Source: Marinibaculum sp040216765
GTDB taxonomy: Bacteria > Pseudomonadota > Alphaproteobacteria > Ferrovibrionales > Ferrovibrionaceae
Reading direction: 5' to 3'
NCBI GenBank assembly: GCA_040216765.1
Contig: JAVJON010000016.1
Location: forward strand, 1-64,000
Length of the DNA: 64,000 bases
The notes below the pieces were generated by a model. It had not been told where the DNA came from, did no database searches, and was given only the letters and a program-made list of their open reading frames with translations. Below are positions 16,846-24,573 of this stretch, one piece after another. How positions within the stretch are numbered: the first letter of the stretch is position 1; every line of letters starts with the position of its first letter. The translations under genes and the position numbers were made by a program.

Positions 16846-16952
16846 GTCAGCAACAACGATCGTCCTGCGGCGAACTGCCAGGCCCTGCCGGCCCGCCCGG
16901 ACGGGCAAGGCCTATGGGGCAGGGCCCGGCGGTAGGGGAAGCAAGCTCCGTG

Positions 16953-17600
16953 CTAGAGGCTGCCGCCCAGCACGCCTTTCGTCGACGGCACCTGGTCGGG
17001 CGCCCGCGGGTCCAGGGCGACGGCCTCGCGCAGCGCGCGCGCCAGCCCCTTGTAGCAGGACTCGACGATATGGTGGTTGTTCTCGCCATACAGGTTGTCG
17101 ACATGCAGGGTCAGGCCCGCGGACTGGGCAAGGGCCTGGAACCATTCCTTGAACAGCTCGGTGTCCATCTCGCCCAGCTTCGGCCGGGTGAAGCCCACCC
17201 GCCAGACCAGGTAGGGCCGGTTGGAGGCATCCAGCGACACCCGGGTGCAGGTCTCGTCCATCGGGATCGTGGCGGAGCCGTAGCGCATGATGCCGCGGCG
17301 GTCGCCCAGCGCCTTGGACAGCGCCTCCCCCACCGCATAGCCGCTATCCTCGGTGGTGTGGTGGAAGTCGATATGCAGGTCGCCCTTGGCATGGACCTTC
17401 AGGTCGAACAGGCCGTGCCGGGCGAGCTGGTCCAGCATATGATCCAGGAAGCCGATACCGGTCTGGATGTCGGACTGGCCGGTCCCGTCCAGGTCGATGC
17501 GTGCCGTGATGTCCGTCTCGCGCGTGGTGCGGCGCACCTCCGCCACGCGACGCGCAACGGCACCGCGCTTGCGCTGCGCTGCCAGCTTGTCGCTTGCCAT
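16953..17600 (-). CDS. hisB: Imidazoleglycerol-phosphate dehydratase
   Basis: HisB, the monofunctional dehydratase, 215 residues. It converts imidazole glycerol phosphate to imidazole acetol phosphate. The two manganese-binding motifs are DFHHTTEDSGYAVG and ENNHHIVES, and the substrate loop is GIMRYGSATIPMDE. No HisN-type phosphatase domain is fused. The ATG at 17600 (MASDKLAAQ) is preferred over one 69 bases upstream because the extension lacks similarity. It is the first gene of the minus-strand his unit and diverges from hslVU across 228 bases. Confidence 0.97.
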   Translation of the reverse strand: MASDKLAAQRKRGAVARRVAEVRRTTRETDITARIDLDGTGQSDIQTGIGFLDHMLDQLARHGLFDLKVHAKGDLHIDFHHTTEDSGYAVGEALSKALGDRRGIMRYGSATIPMDETCTRVSLDASNRPYLVWRVGFTRPKLGEMDTELFKEWFQALAQSAGLTLHVDNLYGENNHHIVESCYKGLARALREAVALDPRAPDQVPSTKGVLGGSL

Positions 17601-17708
17601 CTGCCGGTTCTCCAGGCCCTTTGAATGCCGCCGGCTTCCCTGCCGGGGTTGGCCGCGATATAGCAGCATCGTTCCGCCATGGCCAGAATGCCGGCCGCCC
17701 GGCCTCCG

Positions 17709-17739
17709 CTTGATCGCGGGGCCGTCATGCTTACATGAG
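17709..17739 (+). promoter_or_regulatory. RpoH (sigma-32) type promoter for hslVU
   Basis: CTTG at 17709-17712, a 17-base spacer, then CTTACATGAG at 17730-17739. The alphaproteobacterial RpoH consensus is CTTG-N17-18-CYTATNTNNG; only one fixed base differs. It lies 90 bases before the hslV start, and hslVU is a classic heat-shock operon, which supports the call. Confidence 0.65.
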
Positions 17740-17828
17740 GCGAACCCCGCCGGCCGTCGCGGCCGGCCCCGCCTCCGCCGCCCGGCCGACCCGGCCAGCC
17801 GGCACTTATCCGCGAGGGAGCAAGCCCA

Positions 17829-18365
17829 GTGTCCGACTCATGGCATGGAACGACCGTCCTGTCGGTCCGCAAGGAGGGCCGCGTCGTGGTGGCCGCCGAC
17901 GGCCAGGTCACCATGGGGCCGACCGTCATGAAGGCGAATGCGCGCAAGGTGCGCCGCATCGCCAATGACAGCGTGCTGGTCGGCTTTGCCGGCGCGACGG
18001 CCGATGCCTTCACCCTGTTCGAGCGGCTGGAAGGCAAGCTGGAGCAGTATCCCGGCCAGCTGACCCGCGCCTGCGTGGAGCTGGCGAAGGACTGGCGCAC
18101 CGACCGCTACCTGCGCCGGCTGGAGGCGATGATGGCGGTGGCGGACAAGGATGTCTCGCTGATCCTCTCGGGCACCGGCGACGTGCTGGAGCCCGATGAC
18201 GGGGTGATCGGCATCGGCTCCGGCGGCAATTTCGCGCTGGCCGCGGCGCGGGCGCTGATCGACCGGCCCGACATGGATGCCGAGGCGGTGGCGCGCCGCG
18301 CGATGACGATCGCCGGCGATATCTGCATCTACACGAACGGCAATGTCGTGCTGGAGGCGCTGTGA
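17829..18365 (+). CDS. hslV: ATP-dependent protease subunit HslV (ClpQ)
   Basis: Proteolytic core of the HslUV protease, 178 residues, a proteasome-type N-terminal nucleophile hydrolase. The nucleophile Thr is expected at HGTTVLSVRK after removal of about seven residues; alphaproteobacterial HslV carries such a propeptide. VVAADGQVTMG, FAGATADAFTLFERLE and VGIGSGGNFALAAARAL-type segments match the family (the last reads IGIGSGGNFALAAARAL). The start is GTG after GCGAGGGAGCAAG, a good ribosome site. hslU follows, and a RpoH-like promoter precedes it. Confidence 0.97.
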   Translation: MSDSWHGTTVLSVRKEGRVVVAADGQVTMGPTVMKANARKVRRIANDSVLVGFAGATADAFTLFERLEGKLEQYPGQLTRACVELAKDWRTDRYLRRLEAMMAVADKDVSLILSGTGDVLEPDDGVIGIGSGGNFALAAARALIDRPDMDAEAVARRAMTIAGDICIYTNGNVVLEAL

Positions 18366-18418
18366 GCTTTTCCGCCCCCGAATTCCTCCGCCAGCCGGAC
18401 CCACCCGAGAAAGACCCG

Positions 18419-19732
18419 ATGACCGAGTTTTCCCCCCGCGAGATCGTCTCCGAGCTGGACCGTTTCATCATCGGCCAGAAGGACGCGAAGAAGGCCGTGG
18501 CGATCGCGCTGCGCAACCGCTGGCGGCGCATGCAGCTGCCGGACGAGCTGCGCGACGAGGTGCTGCCCAAGAACATCCTGATGATCGGCCCGACCGGCGT
18601 CGGCAAGACCGAGATCTCCCGCCGGCTGGCGAAGCTCGCCCAGGCGCCGTTCATCAAGGTCGAGGCCACCAAGTTCACCGAGGTCGGCTATGTCGGCCGC
18701 GACGTGGAGCAGATCGTCCGCGACCTGGTGGAGACCGCGCTGGCGATGACCCGCGAGCGCAGGCGCAAGGACGTGGCCGCGCGCGCCCATCTGAACGCCG
18801 AGGAGCGGGTGCTGGACGCCCTGGTCGGCGACAAGGCCAGCGCCGACACCCGGCAGAAGTTCCGCGTGATGCTGCGCGAGGGCCGGCTCGACGACAAGGA
18901 GGTCGAGCTGCAGGTGCAGGAGACCGGCGGCGGCGGCCTGCCGACCTTCGACATTCCCGGCATGCCCGGCGCCCAGATGGGCATGATCAACCTGAACGAC
19001 ATCTTCGGGAAGATGGGCGGCCAGCGCACCGCTGCGAAGAAGATGACCGTGTCCGACAGCTTCGACGTGCTGCTGCGCGAGGAAAGCGACAAGCTGCTGG
19101 ACGAGGACCAGGTCACCAAGGAGGCGCTGACCGCCGTCGAGCAGAACGGCATCGTCTTCCTGGACGAGATCGACAAGATCACCGCGCGGTCGGACTATCG
19201 CGGCGGCGGCGATGTCAGCCGCGAAGGCGTGCAGCGCGACCTGCTGCCGCTGATCGAGGGCACCACCGTCGGCACCAAGTACGGCCCGGTGAAGACCGAC
19301 CATATCCTGTTCATCGCCTCGGGTGCGTTCCACACCGCCAAGCCGTCCGACCTGCTGCCGGAGCTGCAGGGCCGCCTGCCGATCCGGGTCGAGCTGCAGC
19401 CGCTGACCCGCGACGATTTCGTCGCGATCCTGAAGGATACCGAGGTCTCGCTGATCAAGCAGTATGTGGCGCTCCTGAAGACCGAGGAGGTCACCCTGGA
19501 GATCACCGACGACGCGATCGGCGAACTCGCCACCATCGCCGCCGAGGTGAACGCCAATGTCGAGAATATCGGCGCGCGGCGGCTGCACACGATCCTGGAG
19601 CGGGTGCTGGAGGAGCTCTCCTTCACCGCCACCGACCGCTCCGGCGAGACGGTCACGGTCGATGCCGCCTATGTCACCGAGCATATCGGCGACCTGGCCA
19701 AGAACGCCGACCTGTCGAAGTTCATCCTGTAG
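18419..19732 (+). CDS. hslU: ATP-dependent protease ATPase subunit HslU (ClpY)
   Basis: AAA+ unfoldase of HslUV, 437 residues, normal length. The Walker A is GPTGVGKTEISRRLA, the Walker B VFLDEIDKITA. The I domain lies between (about residues 110-245, including GGGGLPTFDIPGMPGAQMG). The end, LSKFIL, is the conserved tail that docks into HslV. The frame is open from 18362, overlapping hslV by four bases with a GTG; the ATG at 18419 with GAGAAAGA upstream matches the family N terminus (EIVSELDRFIIGQ), so it is preferred. A palindromic repeat follows the gene. Confidence 0.97.
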   Translation: MTEFSPREIVSELDRFIIGQKDAKKAVAIALRNRWRRMQLPDELRDEVLPKNILMIGPTGVGKTEISRRLAKLAQAPFIKVEATKFTEVGYVGRDVEQIVRDLVETALAMTRERRRKDVAARAHLNAEERVLDALVGDKASADTRQKFRVMLREGRLDDKEVELQVQETGGGGLPTFDIPGMPGAQMGMINLNDIFGKMGGQRTAAKKMTVSDSFDVLLREESDKLLDEDQVTKEALTAVEQNGIVFLDEIDKITARSDYRGGGDVSREGVQRDLLPLIEGTTVGTKYGPVKTDHILFIASGAFHTAKPSDLLPELQGRLPIRVELQPLTRDDFVAILKDTEVSLIKQYVALLKTEEVTLEITDDAIGELATIAAEVNANVENIGARRLHTILERVLEELSFTATDRSGETVTVDAAYVTEHIGDLAKNADLSKFIL

Positions 19733-19808
19733 CGGCGGCGCCGATTGCAGCAATCCCGGCGGCTTCCTAGACTGCCGGCGGCGCAGGCTGCGTCTGCCTC
19801 CTCCTCAT

Positions 19809-19900
19809 CGTCATCCCGGCCTTGAGCCGGGATCCATGCCTCCGGCTGCGAGGCCGCCGCAAGGTTCGCGGAATGGATCCCGGCTCAAAGCCGGGACGAC
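19809..19900. repeat. Palindromic intergenic repeat with paired arms
   Basis: The left arm (19809-19840, core CATCCCGGCCTTGAGCCGGG then ATCCATGCC) and the right arm (about 19871-19900, core GGATCCCGGCTCAAAGCCGG) are near-perfect reverse complements around a 30-base spacer. Each arm is itself a small dyad. Very similar elements are scattered between genes in many alphaproteobacterial genomes. It lies after hslU and could act as a terminator or RNA stabiliser. Confidence 0.8.
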
Positions 19901-19954
19901 CGGGCGGACAGGGTCGGCAGGCCTGCCCGGGACGCACAGGGGGAGGAAACCGGC

Positions 19955-20752
19955 ATGACCATGGACCTGAAGGGCGCGACGGCGATCGTTACGGGATCGA
20001 GCCGCGGCGTCGGCGCGGCCTGCGTGGAGCTGCTGGCGTCGAAGGGCTGCAACGTCGTCATCAACTTCTCCGCCTCGCAGGCCGAGGCCGAGAAGGTCGC
20101 CGAGGCCTGTGCCGCGAAAGGCGTGGAGACCCTGCTGGCGCAGGGCAATGTGGCGGAGGATGCCGATTGCCGGCGCATCGCCGACGCGGCGATGGAGAAA
20201 TGGGGCCGCCTGGACGCGCTGGTGAACAATGCCGGCACCACGAAGTTCTGCGCGCACGAGAACCTGGAGGGTCTGACCGCGGCCGACTTCCAGCACATCT
20301 ATGGCGTGAACGTCGTCGGCCCGTTCCAGATGACCCGCGCCTGCGTGGACCATATGAAGGCCGGCGGCCGCGGCGCGGTGGTCAATGTCTCCTCCATCGC
20401 CGGCACCCTGGGGGTAGGCTCGTCCATCGCCTATGTCTGCTCGAAGGGCGCGCTGAACATGCAGGCGGTGGCGCTGGCCCGGGTGCTCGGGCCGGAGATC
20501 GCGATGAACACCGTCTGCCCCGGCTTCATCCAGGGCGAATGGCTGCGCAAGGGCCTGGGCGATGCCCGCTACGAGGCGACGCAGGCGGCCTATGAGGGGA
20601 TGGTGCCGCTGCAGAGCTCCAACACCGCGATGGACGTGGCCGCGGCCATCGTCTGGCTGATCGAGGGCGCGCCCAACGTGACCGGCGAGATCATCCAGGT
20701 CGATTCCGGCATGCACCTGGTGCGCAGCGCGGGGATTCCCCGCAACACCTAG
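19955..20752 (+). CDS. SDR family oxidoreductase (FabG-like)
   Basis: A 265-residue classical short-chain dehydrogenase/reductase. The cofactor loop is VTGSSRGVGAACVEL, with NNAG at about residue 91. The catalytic Ser is in VNVSSIAGTLG, Tyr and Lys in IAYVCSKGALN. Residues after the first strand (VINFSASQ) do not show the acidic residue typical of NAD specificity, so NADP is more likely (inference). The substrate is unknown: no acyl carrier protein or polyketide genes are adjacent. The start follows GGGGGAGGAAACC, a strong ribosome site. It is monocistronic by layout. Confidence 0.93.
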   Translation: MTMDLKGATAIVTGSSRGVGAACVELLASKGCNVVINFSASQAEAEKVAEACAAKGVETLLAQGNVAEDADCRRIADAAMEKWGRLDALVNNAGTTKFCAHENLEGLTAADFQHIYGVNVVGPFQMTRACVDHMKAGGRGAVVNVSSIAGTLGVGSSIAYVCSKGALNMQAVALARVLGPEIAMNTVCPGFIQGEWLRKGLGDARYEATQAAYEGMVPLQSSNTAMDVAAAIVWLIEGAPNVTGEIIQVDSGMHLVRSAGIPRNT

Positions 20753-20863
20753 AGCGTTCCCGGTCTGGCTGGAAGCGCGCCGTTCCCGGGCCGTCCATAG
20801 ATCACCATTGCGGTTGCGATACCGCTTCCACCTTGTCCGGGTACGCCCTGGAGCGGCCGCCGC

Positions 20864-22474
20864 CTACCCCGCCGGCGCCAGACGGGCGGCCGGCATGGCC
20901 ACGGTGACGGTGGTGCCTTCGCCGCGGGCGCTGCGGATGCTGAGTTCCGCGCCGTGCAGCCGCGCGAGGTCGCGGGCGAGCGGCAGGCCGAGGCCGGTGC
21001 CCTCCTGCAGCCGGGGCCCGGTGGCGGCGACCTGGCCGAACGGGGTCAGGGCGATCGCCACCTCCTCGTCGGTCATGCCGAACCCGGTATCGCTGACGAA
21101 CAGCGCCAGGCCGGCGCCGGTCAGCTCCGCGCCGGCGGTCACCCTGCCGCCGCCCGGCGTGAACTTCACGGCATTGGACAGCAGGTTCAGCAGGATCTGG
21201 CGCATCAGCCGCGGGTCGGCGACGAGGGCGGGCAGGCCCGGCGGCAGGTCCCTGGCGAGCTCGACCCCGGTGCCGTCCGCCTTGCCCTGGACCAGGCGGA
21301 GGCATTCCTCGATCAGGGCGCCGGGGGCCAGATGTTCCTCGTGGAGCTCCATCTTGCCGGCTTCCAGCTTCGACAGGTCCAGGAGGTCGTTGATGATCGC
21401 CAGCAGGTGGGCGCCGCTGCGGTGGATGTCGCCGGCATATTCCGCGTAGCGCGGCCGCCCGATCGGCCCGAGCATCTCGTCGCGCATGATCTCCGCGAAG
21501 CCGATGATGGCGTTCAGCGGCGTGCGGAACTCGTGGCTCATGCTGGCCAGGAAGGCGCTTTTCGTGCGGTTGGCGCGCTCGGCGGCCTCCCGGCTGCGCA
21601 ACAGGGCGGCTTCCTGGCGGCGGCGCTCGGTCACCTCCCGCGCCACCGTCAGGACCAGATCCTGCTCCGGGAAGCGCAGCACTTCGCCGCTCAGGACGAA
21701 GTCCCGCACCTCGCCGTTGCGGAAGCGCCCGCGCAGCTCAAGGTCGCGCACCGCCTTGCGGCCGCGCAGGGCGTTCGCCAGCCGTTGCTGGCTCTCCGGA
21801 TCGAAGATCTGCAGTTCGCCCACGGTGCGGCCCAGCACCTCCTCCCGCGCATAGCCCGACAGGGTCAGGAAAGTGCGGTTCACGTCGACATAGCGGCCGG
21901 AGACATATTCGCTGAGGCTCATGATGTCTGGGCAGGCGTCGAACGCGGTCTGGAACAGCCGCCGGGAGCGGCGGACCTCCTGCTCCGCCGCCTTGCGGGC
22001 GGTGATGTCGTTCATGGCGGTGACCACCGCCGGGGCGCCGTCCCAGATCACCACGGAACTGCTGGCCTCGACCCAGAGCGGGACGCCGTCGCGCGGCAGC
22101 GCGCGGAACTCCCCGCGCGCCGGCAGGCTCTTGCCCGCCAGGAAGCCCTGGGTTGCCTTGAGCACCGCCGGGCGGTCGTTCTCGTGCACGAAGGCCAGGA
22201 TGCTGCCGGCCTTGGCATAGTCGTCCGGCGCGTCCAGGCCGAGCATGGCGACCAGGCCGGGATTGAAATAGAGCGCCGGCCCGCCGCGATGCACGACGAT
22301 GGCCTGCCGCGAGGCCTCCAGGATCTGGTACATCTGCAGGGCATCGCGATACGGCAGGTCGCCGCCGTCGGTTCCGGGAACCGCGGCAGCCGAGAGCCTG
22401 CGATTCTCCGCCTCCAGTTCGGCGATGCGCCGCTCGAGGGCGGCAATGTCTCGGGTCTCGATCCTACTGTCCAT
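20864..22474 (-). CDS. PAS-domain sensor histidine kinase
   Basis: A 536-residue kinase without membrane segments, so probably cytoplasmic. A short coiled-coil (residues 8-32) precedes two PAS domains (about 45-165 and 170-290). The kinase core follows: H-box FLASMSHEFRTPLNAIIGFA, N-box NLLSNAVKFTPGG, G boxes DTGFGMTDEE and GTGLGLPLARDLARLHG. There is no receiver domain, and no response regulator gene is adjacent, so it is an orphan kinase. PAS ligand is unknown. The ATG at 22474 (MDSRIETRD) precedes the coiled coil; the open frame extends about 180 codons further but with no domain similarity. Confidence 0.94.
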   Translation of the reverse strand: MDSRIETRDIAALERRIAELEAENRRLSAAAVPGTDGGDLPYRDALQMYQILEASRQAIVVHRGGPALYFNPGLVAMLGLDAPDDYAKAGSILAFVHENDRPAVLKATQGFLAGKSLPARGEFRALPRDGVPLWVEASSSVVIWDGAPAVVTAMNDITARKAAEQEVRRSRRLFQTAFDACPDIMSLSEYVSGRYVDVNRTFLTLSGYAREEVLGRTVGELQIFDPESQQRLANALRGRKAVRDLELRGRFRNGEVRDFVLSGEVLRFPEQDLVLTVAREVTERRRQEAALLRSREAAERANRTKSAFLASMSHEFRTPLNAIIGFAEIMRDEMLGPIGRPRYAEYAGDIHRSGAHLLAIINDLLDLSKLEAGKMELHEEHLAPGALIEECLRLVQGKADGTGVELARDLPPGLPALVADPRLMRQILLNLLSNAVKFTPGGGRVTAGAELTGAGLALFVSDTGFGMTDEEVAIALTPFGQVAATGPRLQEGTGLGLPLARDLARLHGAELSIRSARGEGTTVTVAMPAARLAPAG

Positions 22475-22985
22475 GATCCTGCTTCGGCGAGCCCGCCCAT
22501 GACACCCCGGGGGATCCTGGTCTCCAAATGGTATCGAAATGGTTAACGGGACCGGGGCCCGGCCCGCGGCGCAGCCGTACCGATGCGGCGGCCAGCGGCG
22601 CCGGCCGTCGCCAGGGCAGCAAGGATCGGGCTCCGCCTTCGCGTCGAGCCGCCAGGATGCGGTTGCGGTGCTGGATGGAAGCCAAGACGGCAAGCGTTGA
22701 ATCGATCCGGTAACCCGGAACAGTGGCCGGTTTCCGGAGAACCGGTTTCCGGAGACGATTTCAGGCGATCGGGGCGGAGCGCGGCGCCGATACCGAGCTG
22801 TGACTTTGATCGAAGCCTGACGTTCATTATTGATCGCTAGATGTTCAGTCCCGGCATGTGATGGATTGAATCGATCCTGAACCGTGCAGGCTGCTCGGTC
22901 CATAGCTTGCAGATCTTCTGCTTGTAGCGAATGGTCTCCAGATTGCAGCCAGTCCGTCGCGAGAGGCCAGGGCGCTTCATGTAAT
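22475..22985. other. 511-base intergenic region at a composition change
   Basis: No convincing gene was found. It should hold the promoter of the kinase to its left. Base composition drops across it, from the GC-rich chromosome to the AT-richer block on the right. The only structure seen is a short tandem repeat at 22727-22755. Confidence 0.6.
22727..22755. repeat. Two direct copies of a 14-base unit
   Basis: CCGGTTTCCGGAGA occurs at 22727-22740 and again at 22742-22755, separated by one base. Each unit contains a small dyad (CCGG/CCGG). It lies close to the left edge of the AT-richer block. Operator or chance duplication cannot be told apart. Confidence 0.5.
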
Positions 22986-23378
22986 TCAGAGTTTGAATAA
23001 CCGGTAGGCGAGCCATCCAACCAGAACGATGGATACTATCCAGACGCAGGCGATCACGACAGCCGCTGTTCGACTAACAGGCTGCCCTTGCGCCGCGGCT
23101 GCCAAGTTACGGTGCTCCGCCATGATCTCAGCAGGGATAAGGCGAATAACAAGCATGATTCCAAGTGGAACGACAATTAAATCGTCCAAAAGACCCAATA
23201 CGGGAATGAAGTCGGGAATGAGGTCGACCGGGGAGAGGGCATAGCCGACAACCAGAACGGCCAGGGCTTTGGCGTACCAGGGGACGCGGGGGTCTCGGCT
23301 GGCGAGATAGAGCGCATGCACGTCGCGCTTGAGAACTCGAGCCCAGTTTCTTAGCTGATCGATCGTTGATCTGAACAT
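22986..23378 (-). CDS. YkvA/DUF1232 family small membrane protein
   Basis: A 130-residue protein of the DUF1232 (YkvA) family. The family core is VPWYAKALAVLVVGYALSPV followed by DLIPDFIPVLGLLDDLIVVP (residues about 33-72), rich in Asp and Pro. A C-terminal membrane helix lies at about residues 103-127. The biochemical role is unknown. It is the first minus-strand gene in the AT-richer block, 126 bases left of the COG4705 gene, both facing left. Its start codon lies in the loop of a perfect nine-base inverted repeat (see 23361-23390), suggesting translational control. Confidence 0.88.
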   Translation of the reverse strand: MFRSTIDQLRNWARVLKRDVHALYLASRDPRVPWYAKALAVLVVGYALSPVDLIPDFIPVLGLLDDLIVVPLGIMLVIRLIPAEIMAEHRNLAAAAQGQPVSRTAAVVIACVWIVSIVLVGWLAYRLFKL

Positions 23379-23390
23379 TTGTCAACGATC
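23361..23390 (-). promoter_or_regulatory. Hairpin around the ykvA-like start codon
   Basis: On the minus strand GATCGTTGA (23390-23382) and TCAACGATC (23369-23361) are perfect complements, with a 12-base loop that contains the ATG at 23378-23376. In RNA this would place the start codon in the loop and part of the ribosome site in the stem. It may equally be a DNA operator. Confidence 0.5.
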
Positions 23391-23504
23391 CCTTGGACTG
23401 ACCGCCGGGGCAACCACGCACCAGTACGCTTGACACCTCGGGGGGAAAGGAAAAGCAACGTCCCGGCCTCCGCGGCATCGCTTTTCCCTTCGAGGCATTC
23501 TTGC

Positions 23505-24305
23505 TCAGTAGCGCTTGACGCCGATCTCGTCACCGCTGCGAAAGACAGTCATGTAGACGATCGTGCCGGCGATGCAGGCGAGAAATGCCACGCTGGTAGT
23601 CACCGTCCCGAGGCCCAGCCCCCCATCTGGCACAGGCTGCGAGAGCAGATCGCCGAACGAGGCTCCCATCGGGCGTGTCAGGATATACGCCAGCCAGAAG
23701 GCAAGGATCGCGTTCATGCTCAGCGCATAGAAGCCGAAGACAATGGCCGCGATCGCGGCACCATAGGCCAGTCCGGACTGCAGGTAGCCCAGGCCGAGGC
23801 TTTCGGCCAGGAGGTCGCCCGCGGCGGTGCCGAGCGCGAAGGTGAGCAGGATTGCAAGCCAGTAAAAGGCCTCCCGACTTGTCGTATAGATCGTGTGTAT
23901 GGACAAGGTCTTCTCTACCCCGTACCAAGCCGCGAACGTCGCAGCGAGCGCTATGGCGAACGCGAGCGATGTGGTTTCCAGGCTGATCGACAGGTTGTCC
24001 ACCAGATTGTCGGTGATCAGGGTTCCGACCACGCTGACCAGCACCACGGTGATCCAGTAGCTCCAGGGCACGTAGCGCTTCTGCGCGAACTGGGCGACCA
24101 GAGCCATCACCAGGACACCGCTCATCACCAGCGAGGTATCCGTGAGGCCAAGGCCCATATTCTGTGCCAGAAAGTCGGCAGCCGTTTCGCCGACGGTGAC
24201 CGCGAGAAGTTTCACGATCCAGAAATCAACTGTGACCTTTGGCACTCGGTTGTGAATGATCGGTGGCTGGACTGAAGCCGCCGCCGCTGTCGTCGAAGAT
24301 GTCAT
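23505..24305 (-). CDS. COG4705 membrane protein with internal duplication
   Basis: A 266-residue integral membrane protein of the COG4705 group, function unknown. About eight hydrophobic helices. A motif of Gly, four residues, Asp occurs four times: GETAAD (39-44), GTLITD (94-99), GTAAGD (159-164) and GASFGD (214-219). Motifs 1 and 3, and 2 and 4, are each exactly 120 residues apart, so the protein is a tandem duplication of a two-motif unit with acidic residues in or near membrane helices. A transporter or channel fold is likely (inference). The ATG at 24305 follows GGAG; a start 24 bases upstream is less likely. It diverges from the PepSY gene. Confidence 0.85.
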   Translation of the reverse strand: MTSSTTAAAASVQPPIIHNRVPKVTVDFWIVKLLAVTVGETAADFLAQNMGLGLTDTSLVMSGVLVMALVAQFAQKRYVPWSYWITVVLVSVVGTLITDNLVDNLSISLETTSLAFAIALAATFAAWYGVEKTLSIHTIYTTSREAFYWLAILLTFALGTAAGDLLAESLGLGYLQSGLAYGAAIAAIVFGFYALSMNAILAFWLAYILTRPMGASFGDLLSQPVPDGGLGLGTVTTSVAFLACIAGTIVYMTVFRSGDEIGVKRY

Positions 24306-24434
24306 CTTGTGGTCTCCGCTCCTGCCCATCGGACCCTGGTCCGCGGCCGATATCCCGGTTGAATGGCGCCGCGTGTGCGGCGCCTACGGCTACTTGACTA
24401 AAGGTTCAGGGTTCTGGAGCAGGTTTCCGACAGC

Positions 24435-24448
24435 TTACGTTTCTGTAA
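24435..24448. promoter_or_regulatory. Operator-like dyad, copy 1
   Basis: TTACGTTTCTGTAA, a TTAC-N6-GTAA dyad in the divergent region between the COG4705 and PepSY genes. A second copy with the shared pattern TTACNNNNCTGTAA begins exactly 32 bases further on, about three helical turns, so both would face the same side of the DNA. The linked OmpR-type regulator is the obvious candidate binder (inference). Confidence 0.55.
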
Positions 24449-24466
24449 GACAGGGCGAGCGCAACC

Positions 24467-24480
24467 TTACCGATCTGTAA
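24467..24480. promoter_or_regulatory. Operator-like dyad, copy 2
   Basis: TTACCGATCTGTAA, sharing TTACNNNNCTGTAA with copy 1. It lies 93 bases before the PepSY start. Confidence 0.55.
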
Positions 24481-24573
24481 ACGCCCGAAGATGTCTCCCC
24501 AAGGCGCACGCTCCAAATCTGTGACGAGGCCGCGACAGGACGTGGCCCATGTCACAGCACAGGAGATGAAAAT

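Noticed and set aside
20753..20863. Possible repeat or terminator between the SDR and PAS-kinase genes
   Set aside because: Contains small dyads (GCGGTTGCGATACCGC) but no T-run; stem is short and in GC-rich DNA such dyads are expected by chance.
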